A DNA stretch of 21,279 nt. Origin: Jimgerdemannia flammicorona (Eukaryota; Mucoromycota; Endogonomycetes; Endogonales; Endogonaceae). Position numbers and translations under genes: made by a program. The notes beneath the pieces are model-generated. The model saw only the letters and a list, made by a program, of their open reading frames with translations. It was not told where the DNA came from and made no database searches. Below are positions 1-8,412 of the stretch, piece after piece; the first letter of the stretch is position 1; each line of letters begins with the position of its first letter. The DNA lies in contig RBNI01001694.1 in assembly GCA_003990745.1 (NCBI GenBank), positions 1 through 21,279 of the forward strand. Reading direction: 5' to 3'.

Positions 1-18
1 TTCTGCTCTAAGTTCTTT

Positions 19-181
19 GTTACACTGGATAATGCCACCACCAGTATTCTCATGTAACACCAGATAATGCCAGCACCGGCATTCTGAGGTGACGCGAAAT
101 TGTTCCAGCACTGGTATTCTCATGTAATACTGAATAAATGCCAGCACCGGCATTTTGATGTAATACCAAATAATGCCAGCC
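19..181 (+). repeat. 35-bp tandem repeat, 4.6 copies, each with a hairpin
   Basis: Units start at 19, 54, 89, 124 and 160 (the last is partial). The consensus is roughly GTAAYAC, then RRATAATGCC, then AGCACCGGCATTCT and SAT. Each unit centres on AATGCC-AGCACC-GGCATT, a 6-bp stem with a 6-nt loop; units 1 and 3 keep only part of the stem. The array lies in the U3 part of LTR-1, upstream of its TATA box, where repeated binding sites or enhancer-like arrays are common. Any regulatory role is inference. Confidence 0.85.
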
Positions 182-255
182 TTGGAACTTAGTAGTTTTA
201 GTTATTGGAATTTATATTTAGCTTTATATCTTAGCAACCATTGAATTATATTTTG

Positions 256-288
256 TATAAATACCCATCTTATTTCCTCTGAAATAAA
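256..288 (+). promoter_or_regulatory. TATA box and poly(A) signal of LTR-1
   Basis: TATAAATA lies at 256-263 and AATAAA at 283-288. The 20-bp spacing is short, so the R region would begin close to the poly(A) signal. This is typical LTR architecture and the main reason for calling 18-492 an LTR. Confidence 0.5.
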
Positions 289-492
289 GTCAGTTCCGGT
301 TTCACTTACACACACTTCCTTGCAAGCAATCTAAGAGATAACAATACAGTTAAAGATAAGAAGTTTGAGGACTATAAGACCTTGGGAAGGCACTCCAACA
401 AGAACTTGCTTATAACAACTTGAGTTAGTCTAAGAGATACACCTTGAAGAGAATCTGGCGTATTTGAAGGACTCAGCGACCACTACGTGACA

Positions 493-944
493 ATATATAA
501 GAATAATAAGAGAATAAATAGATACTATACAGAATAGACTGATATTAAGTGACTAGAAGTATATAGTATCCTCTAATAAAATAAAAGTCAATTATTTTAG
601 ATTCTGCATATAATATATATCTTTTTCAAATTTTAGTTAATCTATGTCATATAACTTACATTAAGTAATATTTTGTATCTTTGATTCAATTTTATAGTAT
701 CTTATATATTTAAGATAATAATAATATACTGTTTGAGTATTTACAGTTAGTTTAAAGTAGTTTTGTAGTATTTTCAATATGGAAAAGTTATATGACATTA
801 ATTGACTATAAAATTTGATAATAGAAAAAGGTAGATATTATATACAGAATCTAAAATAATTGATTTTTTACTATATACTTCTAGTTATCTAATATCAGTC
901 TGTTCTATATAGTATCTATTTATTCTTCTATTATTCTTATATAT
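493..944. repeat. AT-rich long inverted repeat (foldback/MITE-like)
   Basis: The left arm, 493-657, is the reverse complement of the right arm, 785-944, with few mismatches and one gap of about 15 nt (near 568-583). The unpaired centre is 658-784. Matching blocks include GACTGATATT against AATATCAGTC, CAATTATTTTAGATTCTG against its complement, and GTCATATAACTT against AAGTTATATGAC. No ORF is present. The left arm starts directly after the GTGACA terminus of LTR-1. The form suits a non-autonomous terminal-inverted-repeat element or a foldback unit. The flanks are too AT-rich to define a target duplication. Confidence 0.75.
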
Positions 945-1116
945 ATTTAATACTATAATAATTTATATAATTTTAAACAATAATTAAATCTATTTAATAA
1001 ATAAATTATAATTTATTATGAGTAGAAAGTATATTTGAATAGCTTTCTTTGGACAAAATATCATTGCTATAATATTTGAATTCAGTATATTAATAATATA
1101 TTATATATATTTATAT
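945..1116. other. AT-rich spacer, no gene seen
   Basis: The stretch is dominated by TAATA/TTTAA runs with no ORF and no recognisable motif. It separates the inverted-repeat unit from the Ty3 LTR and may be ancestral target DNA or the tail of an older element. Confidence 0.5.
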
Positions 1117-1232
1117 TGTGACAAACCAAAATGTACCATCTAAATTATACCTTAACTAGATGACATAAACAATTAGCCAAAATGACATGAACACATAGCA
1201 TAGTAACCAGCAACCATTGCTATAGAAAACTA

Positions 1233-1432
1233 TATAAATAGCCAGATATACTAGAAAGGGTCTGTTTATCTGTACAGACTCTGTACACTATACAGACTTT
1301 GTATACTGTACAGGTCCTATACACCATACAGACTCTGTATACCTGCTATAAGTAGCAGATCTATAGTTAGCCACATAGTAACCAGATAGCAACTAACTTG
1401 TATAAATTACCCCAGAGACAAGAGTGAATAAA
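1233..1432 (+). promoter_or_regulatory. TATA box and poly(A) signal of the Ty3 LTR
   Basis: TATAAATAG begins at 1233 and AATAAA lies at 1427-1432. A second TATAAA-like stretch lies near 1401. The four-unit palindromic repeat (1271-1342) sits between them, so it would lie at the transcription start or within the 5' part of the RNA. Confidence 0.5.
1271..1342 (+). repeat. Four 18-bp palindromic tandem repeats
   Basis: Units lie at 1271-1288, 1289-1306, 1307-1324 and 1325-1342. The first contains GTACAGA-C-TCTGTAC, a perfect 7-bp inverted repeat around one base; the others are diverged versions. Array length is exactly 4 x 18. In RNA it could form a hairpin series; in DNA it could bind a dimeric factor. 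Function is inference. Confidence 0.9.
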
Positions 1433-1803
1433 CCTCAGTCTGAAATACAAATACCAAAGAAGCCTTTAAAGATTGAGCCTTGGTCCCCTTTCCACTCTAG
1501 TCCACTTTCTGATATAAAGCCTAAAGATTTGCTGCCCAAGTTCAAGTGAAGAACTTTACTGCCTTTTGAAGAGAAACCTGCCACTTAAGGAATAAGCCAT
1601 GATATTGGTTCACTTGCCAGATAAGTCTGAAGATTTCTGCCTAAGAGAAAGCTGCCTTGCTCAAGCTAGTTTCTGATGCAACTTCACAGTGATTTGTCAT
1701 GCAAATGAAGCCAGTCTTTAACATAACTTTGCCAAGAGACCCTTTCCACACCATCATATTCCTAGAGAGTCTGATTCGGAAGAACTCATGCCATCTGAGT
1801 TGT

Positions 1804-2210
1804 TTCCCAGTTGAAGCTGCCATTTTTAAGTTATCCACATTCTCAGTTGAAACTGCTGTTTCTAAGTAATATTCCCAGAAGCCCACCAATTTAGGAAGAA
1901 TCCATGATATCCGAGTTATTTGTTCCCAGTGAGCCCAGTACAGAAGAAACTGTGCCAGTATAATTCCCAGTAAGCTGAATTGAGTTGTCTGCCAGATCCA
2001 CATAAGGAATATCACCAAGATCATTATGTCAGAAATCACATACTTTTGGAGATTGCCCTGCTATACAAATTGTGGCATTCCCAGTTGACCTGAATAAGGA
2101 ATCCACTCACACTACACAAGATTGCTGCTACCCAAGAAGGAGTACCACTAAATTGCCAGACCATCACACACTGAGATCATCGCACTACATATGAATTTTA
2201 CTATTCCCAG
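1804..2210 (+). repeat. Dispersed TTCCCAG(TTGA) motif cluster
   Basis: TTCCCAG occurs at 1804, 1872, 1923, 1964, 2078 and 2204, with a TTCTCAG variant at about 1840. Several are followed by TTGA or TGA. The spacing is irregular (about 30-125 bp), so this is not a simple tandem array. It lies in the long U5/leader part of the Ty3 LTR. It may be the remains of a degenerate repeat. Confidence 0.45.
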
Positions 2211-2458
2211 TTGACTCAAGAAGGAAACCCATCCACATACACAAATTACTGCTACACCCAGAGAACTGTCTCAATTAGGAAATCGACATACAAACTGCTC
2301 GCAGATATCCAGCTTTGACTATTATACCACTAAACACCAAGGACCTCAGGAATCTTAGAACATTTTATTGCTTTTTGATAAAGTAACTGGGGGCTCAAGC
2401 TAAACTACATCAACCCCCAACCTTGTAATTTGCCTCCATTGAGCTGGCATGTTACATT

Positions 2459-2476
2459 TGGGGGCTTAACTGGGAA
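2459..2476 (+). other. Primer binding site (tRNA-primed minus-strand start)
   Basis: TGGGGGCTTAACTGGGAA lies two bases after the LTR end. It resembles the tRNA-Pro-type site TGGGGGCTCG...GGGA of gammaretroviruses, matching at the first eight bases and at GGGA. The differences (CG to TA, CCGG to CTGG) are what CpG decay would give. Primer identity is therefore probable, not proven. Confidence 0.6.
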
Positions 2477-2491
2477 GATTTCAAATCAACA

Positions 2492-4400
2492 TGACTTTTC
2501 AGCTTACAAGAACCCACAGTCAAATTGGATACATTTGATACAATACCAACCTCTGCCACTACAGGAGAACCAGTCATTACTAGTATTTGGACAAGAAGAG
2601 AAGTAATTACATCAAGACTTGTCAACTACCCAGCATCAGAAGGATCCCAACCAGAAGCAGGAGGTAGTACAGCCTGAAATCCCCAATCAGATCAACTAGA
2701 CAATATAGGCAGCTCTGCTAGAGATTTCAGAGAACTTGCACAAGAACTAGAAGATCTTATCATATGAATCTGAGATCTTACAGCCAGACACCCTACACTA
2801 ATCCCATCAATCTCACCAATAGAATCTTTACCACAACTCCTTGCAGAGTTAGAAATAGCTCCTATAAGAATATCTAGGCCTATTCCGCTTTGTCCAAGAT
2901 CTAGAACACCATCCTCAGGATACCCAAGCACCCCCATCTCTAGTGACAGTTCAGAAAGTGAATCAGAATCAGAATCCGAACTTGAACCAGAATCAGAAGA
3001 AAGTGATAACAAAATGGCCACCTCATTGCCAACCTTTACAGGATATCCAGAGGAAGACCCCAGAGAATTCCTTGATGGAATTGAAGGAATTACAGCCTTG
3101 AGAAATCTCTCAGATAAAATAAAAATTGCTATCTACAAAGCTCAGCTCAGAGAACCAGCCAGAGGAATTTTCTATTGAATGGCAAACAACCGAGATTCAG
3201 AACTAGCAAGACAGATATAAGCAGCAATGTCTGATGAGCTAGAATATGAGACCATAGTTCACTGGCTCATTGAAAAGTATGCAGGAAATGAAACCCACCA
3301 CAAGGCTCAAGAATCCATCATGGGGATGAAGATGAATCTTGGAGAGTCACCCAGAGCCTTCTTTACAAGAATATAGAAGAGAATGCATACTGCCGGATTC
3401 AACACCACCAATCAGGACATCATTGGTCTGATAACCTTCATGAATGGAATTCCTCCAAACATTGCCCAGCATGTTCATACCCTGGATATCAGAAGGTCTG
3501 AAGAGCAAGTAGATGCAGCCCAAGGATTCTTTGATGTCAGACAAGGAACTACTTGGAGTGATCATGATAGGAAAGAAGATAAAGAAGACATTCTGGTCAA
3601 AGCCCTACAAGGACTCCTTCAAGGACAAGAAAGATCTGAAGAAAGAAGGCCAGCTAAGGAAGGAAAGAAGGATAGAAGTGAAATCTAAGACCTCAGCTCC
3701 AAGTTGGACCAATTGGTTGGATAGATTGAAAAACTCACTACATATGAAAATTGGAGCTATCAAGACAATAGAGGATACCCACCATAGAGGAGCCAAGGTT
3801 ATCTATCAAGAGATAACAGGAATTACCAATAAGAAGAAAGAAGATATCCTGCCCAAGACAGAGCCTAAGTACAATGCTTCTATTGTGGACAATTTGGACA
3901 CTATGCCACTGAATGTGACAACAAAAGAAGTGACTGAAGGGACTCAGAACCACCAAACCAAAGGAATGATACTCAGTACAAGAAGACTGAAGTCCATCCT
4001 GTGGAATATTTCGAGGAAGCAAGCAATAGTAAAGAGTATAGTGACCTAGACTTGTACCCTACCAAGATCACCTCTCGAAAAACAGTCTACCCAGCAGAAA
4101 AGAGGAAGAGACCTGTAGGAAGGCCATTCAGGAATATCAGCAGAAGAATCATCTAAGAAGAAGATGAAGAACATGAGGAGGAATAGGTAGAAACACCTCC
4201 CCGAACCCCCTCACCTTTTATTCCTAAGACAAATGAGTTACCACCAGAAGATGAAGAAATAGAACAAGAAGAACGGGAACCTACTGCTCCCAAGCCTAAG
4301 AAGAAGTACACTCCAAAGACCATGCCTAGGGACATTTACAATGAAGTCTGGCAGAAGATTCAAGAGGCTAAGATGGAAGTCCCTCTCCTGCAGTTCCTGT
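2492..4400 (+). pseudogene. gag: gag, degenerate, with CCHC zinc knuckle
   Basis: This is the structural capsid/nucleocapsid part of the Ty3 polyprotein. It reads in one frame (codon starts = 2 mod 3). The N-terminal part is Ser/Pro-rich and ends in an acidic Ser-Glu run (about 2946-3010). A capsid-like stretch follows from the in-frame ATG at 3014 (MATSLPTFTGYPEEDPREFL; later EKYAGN, AFFTR, FMNGIPPNIAQH). Then comes a charged K/E-rich region and the knuckle CFYCGQFGHYATEC at 3875-3916 (C-X2-C-X4-H-X4-C), for binding genomic RNA. In-frame stops include TGA at 3176, a TAA, and TAG codons where Gln is likely. The longest intact piece is 3383-3688. The true start is unclear: ATG 2491 is one base out of frame. 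Confidence 0.85.
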
Positions 4401-4504
4401 AACTGACACCAGCTGGAGTCTGAAACAAATTGCTGAGAACCACCAGGTCTAGCACTGGCTGAGTTCCAATACCACAGTAAGAACCAACCCCCATCCAAGC
4501 AGCT

Positions 4505-4870
4505 GAAAGATATATCAGCACCTACCTACATAGAGATATTGGAGGACAAAAAGCGAAAATTCTCATAGACACAGGAGCAGCTATCTGTGTCATTGCCAAA
4601 TGATTCTTGGACACCCTCCAATGGCTCATTGATGGACCATCCAACCTCAGCATCATAGTAGCAGATGGAGCCCAAACTCAACCCCTTGGAGAAGTATGAA
4701 ATATCACCATCTCTCTTGGACACATTCAGTTCTCCATCCCCAAAGCTATTGTCACTAAAGCTGTCACCTATGACATGATTCTTAGTACCAACTGGATGAA
4801 GGAAATGAATGTAGTTATTGATATCAGCCAACAAGTACTCAAGTTTAATTACTGAGGCAAGAAGTATAGG
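4505..4870 (+). pseudogene. pro: Retroviral-type aspartic protease, degenerate
   Basis: It is in the same frame as gag. LIDTGA (DTG at 4568-4576) is the catalytic loop of retropepsins, which work as dimers to cut the polyprotein. About 75 residues later YDMILSTNWMKEMN matches the ILG-x-x-W flap/C-terminal element of Ty3 proteases. Between them are beta-strand-like stretches (ITISLGHIQFSI). TGA codons interrupt it, at AK*F and EV*NI among others, probably former CGA Arg codons. The absence of a frameshift between gag and protease suggests a single gag-pro fusion. Confidence 0.85.
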
Positions 4871-4879
4871 GTTAAGGTG

Positions 4880-5561
4880 ACTAGCTACATATGAGCAATT
4901 AAAGAAGAAGAAGAAGGTCACTATTCAGAAAGAGTATGCCAGTAGTGAAGAATCTACCACAGAAGAAGAGGAAGAATCTGAAGATGGAAATGATCTCAGA
5001 CTCAATCCCCAAATCAATCTGGTGGATGACCAACCAGAAGATAATATGTGGGCCAAGAACACTATCCCGATTACCATTAGAGCTATTGTAGGAAAAGCCA
5101 AAGGATACCCTACATGCCTCAAGAAATACAAGTGTCCCGAGCACTCCTCCAAGATCATGGGAATAAGGAAATTGTCTGGTACAGTCTGCCCAGAGTGCAG
5201 AAGGAAGAAGAAGAAATGCAGACATGTTCCAGAAACACCTGCAACCGAAGCTGCAGAAGTACAAGCAATTTGGGATCAAGAATCATCTGAGGAAGAAGAA
5301 ACTTCTGACCAAGAAGTTCCTGAACAAGAAGCACCTGATGAAGAAGAGGTCCCTGAACTCATTCCCTGGGATAACCCTTGCTGGACACTACCTGAAGACA
5401 ATGATCCTTGGAATATAGAAGAAGGACCCAGTACAATCACCATTATCCCCAAGAAAGAAACCCACCAAGAGAAAGCTTTTCAGCTAGAAAGATGTCTACA
5501 CCAAATGGTCTTCCACTCTCCCCGAGACTATTGCTATCAGTGTCATCTGTTGGACCAATAA
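4880..5561 (+). pseudogene. Acidic connector with two Cys/His clusters (unknown)
   Basis: The segment lies between protease and dUTPase, in frame 0 after a shift near 4900. It reads without a stop from about 4890 to 5561, the longest uninterrupted stretch of the element. It starts with a Glu/Ser acidic run. Cluster 1 (5133-5198) is CPEH-X14-CPEC followed by the basic RRKKKKCRH, a possible zinc-ribbon-like site. A second acidic run follows (SSEEEETSDQ, then PDEEEVPE). Cluster 2 (5493-5546) has the pattern C-X2-H-X4-H-X5-C-X2-C-H. I do not recognise a named family. The alternation of acidic and basic zinc-like pieces could serve nucleic acid or chromatin contact; that is inference. ATG 5022 is internal, not a real start. 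Confidence 0.6.
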
Positions 5562-5589
5562 GAAAGACAGAGACCCCAGAGACCAGAAC

Positions 5590-6240
5590 CCCCAACTACT
5601 CTTGCACAGTCTACTACCTTTCAAGAAGTCACCACAAGGTTATAAAGTCAATTTAGGGGATAAGGCTTCTTCACCCAAACAGAAATATACCCCTTGTCTA
5701 CCCTTCCCCCAACCTATGATTAAGATGGGTACTGATTTCCAAGACAACAAGAGATAAATAGTCAGGAACATCATTTTCAGGCAATGGAATATTGCAACCA
5801 TGGGAGACACCCTGACTGCTAAGACTGCAGACATCAGAAGATTCACCTCAGTCATGATGTTGCAGTACACACTTTGAAGAAAGGAGATAACTGAAGCCAG
5901 ATCCAAAAAAGCCAGATTCGAAAAAGCCAGACCAAGAAGCCCAGAAAAAGAATCCTCAAGATCTATGATTTGGGAGAAGACATCCTAGCTCTCATCAGAC
6001 ATGCAATCTACCAAGGATGGGCAGAAGATGCCACCAACTTAATGGAAGCCCTTGACCCTACAGGAAGGAGGGGAATCAACTACCTCTGAGACCCCTCTAC
6101 TGGAGCCAGATGGCCACACCTCAATCTTAGAGCTTGGAGGCTCTCTGCTAGTGGAGCTTCAGCCTTAGGAAAGCTCGAACTCAGCAAGGATATTGTCCAG
6201 TATGCCCTGCTGCACCCCAAGGCCAAACCCCCGACCAAAG
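5590..6240 (+). pseudogene. Unassigned polyprotein segment before dUTPase
   Basis: The best-reading path is frame 1 from about 5590 to 5950, containing KMGTDFQDNKR and ATMGDTLTAKTADIRRF. It then moves to frame 0 from about 5955, containing IYDLGEDILALIRHAIYQGW and, later, KLELSKDIVQYALLHPK. It leads straight into the dUTPase motif 1. Few stops interrupt it, which supports real former coding. Secondary structure looks mainly helical. I recognise no family. It is part of the element-specific insertion between protease and RT. Confidence 0.5.
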
Positions 6241-6600
6241 CCCACCCAGAGGATGTAGGATATGATTTTCACAGCCTGGAGGATGAATCTATCAAGCCTG
6301 GAAAAATCTTCATAGTCAGAACCGGATTAGCCATGCAGCTACCCCAAGGAGCTTATATTCAACTGACCTCAAGGTCCGAACTTGCCAGACAAGGGATAAC
6401 TGTAGAAGGAGGAACCATTGGCCCTGGATATACAGGCGAAATCAAGGTTATCCTATACAACAGCAGTGCAGAATGACACTGAATCATTAGAGGACAGAAG
6501 ATTGCCCAAGCAGTCTTCATGAAGGTTAAGACTCCATAGTTACAGGAAGTCTCTGAACTAACTGAAGGAACAAGACAAGCCAAGGGATTTGGAAGTTCAG
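6241..6600 (+). pseudogene. dUTPase-like domain within pol, motif-3 Asp replaced
   Basis: The frame-0 translation shows the five ordered motif regions of trimeric dUTPases. They are motif 1 VGYDF (6258-6272), motif 2 SRSELARQGI (about 6372-6401), motif 3 GTIGPGYTGEIKVILYNSS (about 6409-6465), motif 4 RGQKIAQAVF (about 6490-6519) and motif 5 KGFGSS (about 6580-6597). The family hydrolyses dUTP to dUMP and pyrophosphate, limiting uracil in cDNA. Motif 3 usually reads G-x-I-D-x-x-Y with a catalytic Asp; here that Asp is Gly. Motif 2 has Glu where Gly is usual. Two TGA codons interrupt it between motifs 3 and 4, and a TAG lies before motif 5. Known retroviral dUTPases lie next to protease or between RNase H and integrase; here it is between protease and RT. 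Confidence 0.85.
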
Positions 6601-6990
6601 ACAGAAAGGAGGTATATCTCCTTCAAGTCAACCACCTCAAGAGGAATGTTCCTCAGCAAGTATACCGGCAACCAGTCAGACTGCACAAGAATCTCATCCT
6701 GGAGCCCAGAGAACAAACTACCTTCGAAATCTTTGCACCATCTGACCCCAGAAACCTTTTCTTTGAACCCAAGGAAGATATCCCACACCTGGACATAGAG
6801 GGACACACATTCCCTGACAAGATGAACCCAGTACACTCCCGAGCAACCAACCAAAGTTGGGAGACCATCATCTTGCCAAAAGGAACCATCATAGGACATC
6901 TGGTGCCTTTTCTCAACTGAACTCATAGGGAAGTTTATGAACTAAACCTATTGGGAAATTGCAAAAGGTCCCAGAAGAAAGGAAAGGCCC
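6601..6990 (+). pseudogene. Protease-to-RT linker (beta-barrel-like)
   Basis: Frame 0 continues from the dUTPase almost stop-free to about 6918. The C-terminal part, with NQSWETIILPKGTIIGHLVP, resembles the segment that precedes RT in many Ty3/gypsy pols, a beta-rich stretch ending in a K/R-G-T-x-I-G-x-L motif. It supports one continuous polyprotein from the dUTPase into RT. The frame changes to 2 near 7000, by decay. It has no catalytic motif of its own. Confidence 0.55.
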
Positions 6991-7036
6991 CTCTGTGACC
7001 CAAGAGACAGTGAAGCCTTCCACCAATATTGGAGAA

Positions 7037-8020
7037 GAATTGACACCCTAACAATAGCAACAACTAGTAGAACTTCTCAACAAATATCAAGATATCTTCA
7101 CCACTGATTATGGCAACCTGCTATACAACCCATCATACCACCATAGCATAAATATAGGAAATGCAACACCCATCTGACAGAAACCCTATAGAATACCTCA
7201 TCATCTAAAAACATTCAAAAAAGAGTACATCTAAGAACTCTTAGACAATGGAGTCATCTGACCCTCTACCAGCCCCTGGGCTAGCCTTATACTTATTGTA
7301 CCAAAGAAAGGAGGATGGAGACTCTGCATGGATTACAGAAAACTCAATTCAGTCACCAAAAAGGATGCCTATCCTTTGCCCAGAATTGATGACCTCTTAG
7401 ATCAGTTACAAGATGCCAGATACTTCAGCAGTATGGACCTCTTCACAGGATCCCCATGAACCCCAAGGACATTCAAAAGACAACCTTCCTTGCTCTAGGA
7501 AAACTGTTTGAGTACCTCTGAATGTCCTTTGGACTTTGCAATGCACCCCCCACCTTCCAGAGGATGATGAATTCAGTCTATGCCCCCTTGGTCCACCATT
7601 GCCTGATTGTATACATGGATGATTCCAACATCTACTCAGCAAATTTCGAAGAACACCTGTACCACCTAGAGGAATTCTTCAAATTCACCCACAAGAACTA
7701 CTTGAGACTGAATGCAAAGAAATGCTACTTTGGAAAACAGAAACTTGAATTCCTTGGATTTATAGTTTCAAAAGAAGGAACCTATGCAGACCCAAAGAAA
7801 ACCAAGAAGATCAACAATTGGCCAGTACCCAAAACCCTGAAGGAGACACTATTATTTCTGATGCTAGTATCCTACTACAGAAGGTTTATCAAGAACTTTG
7901 CTCAAATCACTGCCCCAATCTGGATCCTTCTCAAAAAAGAAGTACCATTCAAATGGACAGAATCACAAGAAAAAGCCTTCAAAGAACTCAAAAACTGCAT
8001 GACTACAGCACTAATTCTTG
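7037..8020 (+). pseudogene. pol: Reverse transcriptase, degenerate
   Basis: The Ty3-type RT is recognisable along its length: [18 protein letters not shown] and [11 protein letters not shown] (fingers), [21 protein letters not shown], then MSFGLCNAPPTFQRMM, catalytic YMDD at 7612-7623, LNAKKCYFG, LGFIVSKEG and YYRRFIKNF. A deletion of about 10 bp at 7450/7451 removes the SGY-x-Q loop and shifts the frame from 2 to 1. The stops are informative. TGA at 7175 and 7259 sit at Arg positions of the family, and TAA at 7232 at a Gln position, so all are C-to-T changes. From 7522 to 8037 it stays open. Confidence 0.93.
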
Positions 8021-8037
8021 TGTACCCCAATCTATAG

Positions 8038-8410
8038 AAGCCATTCATCTTGTATACAGATGCCTCTAAAGATGGCCTCGGAGCAGTTCTAGCCCAAGAA
8101 GGACCTGATCAACAGTACTATGTGATAGCTTATACAAGCAGAGCTACCAATCAGCAGCAGATGAACTATGGTAGCACCAAACTGGAATGCCTTGCAGTCA
8201 TATGGGTGGTCACCCTGTTCAAGCATTATCTCATCAGAAAAAGATTCACCCTGATCACAGACCATGCAGCCCTCAAATAGTTATTCAACCACAAGGAATC
8301 CACCAGAATCCTAGCCTGCTGGATCCTTATCCTTCAGGATTACAAAATCACCATCATCCACAAAGTAGGGAAAGCTTACAACAATATTGATGTACTTTCC
8401 CACCAGCTCT
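8038..8410 (+). pseudogene. pol: RNase H domain, degenerate
   Basis: It follows RT in the same frame (1). The Ty3-type RNase H signature is present: FILYTDASKDGLGAVLAQ (first Asp), MNYGSTKLECLAV (Glu), FTLITDHAALK (Asp) and NNIDVLSHQL, the degenerate N-x-D-x-L-S-R block. The domain degrades the RNA strand of the RNA:DNA hybrid. TAG at 8278 replaces the Trp or Gln normally seen in the ALK(W/Q)LF motif. The final block reads SHQL where SR is usual, another G-to-A-type change. Confidence 0.9.
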
Positions 8411-8412
8411 AA

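Larger units (their letters stand above)
18..492 (+). mobile_element. Probable solo LTR (LTR-1)
   Basis: The segment begins TGTTACA and ends GTGACA, an imperfect TG...CA inverted terminus. Inside are a tandem repeat (19-181), a TATAAATA box (256-263) and AATAAA (283-288), the order expected for U3-R-U5. It shares the 11-mer AGCAACCATTG, just upstream of the TATA box, with the LTR at 1117-2456, so the two may come from related families. There is no primer binding site after 492 and no purine tract before 18, and the 5-bp flanks do not match. I therefore favour a solo or truncated LTR with eroded flanks. The ends are inferred without a second copy. Confidence 0.5.
1117..2456 (+). repeat. 5' LTR of the Ty3 element (about 1.34 kb)
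   Basis: It starts TGTGACA (1117-1123) and ends TGTTACA (2450-2456), inverted termini matching at 6 of 7 positions. The primer binding site follows two bases later, which fixes the 3' end. TATAAATA at 1233-1240 and AATAAA at 1427-1432 mark U3 and R. The part after the poly(A) signal is about 1 kb, unusually long for U5; some of it may really be leader. No second LTR in the window allows a direct check. I see no coding region in it. Confidence 0.65.

Noticed and set aside
19..181. CRISPR-like array (35-bp repeats)
   Set aside because: The units are contiguous with no spacers, and they lie in an LTR of a eukaryotic element.
1641..2039. Minus-strand ORF of 132 codons with a hydrophobic N-terminus
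   Set aside because: It lies in the LTR/leader, shows no recognisable domain and has no supporting start context. Chance openness is likely in this AT-rich DNA.
2692..3021. Minus-strand Ser-rich ORF opposite gag
   Set aside because: Its Ser/Asp repeats are the complement of the Glu/Ser-coding acidic run of gag, so it is a shadow.
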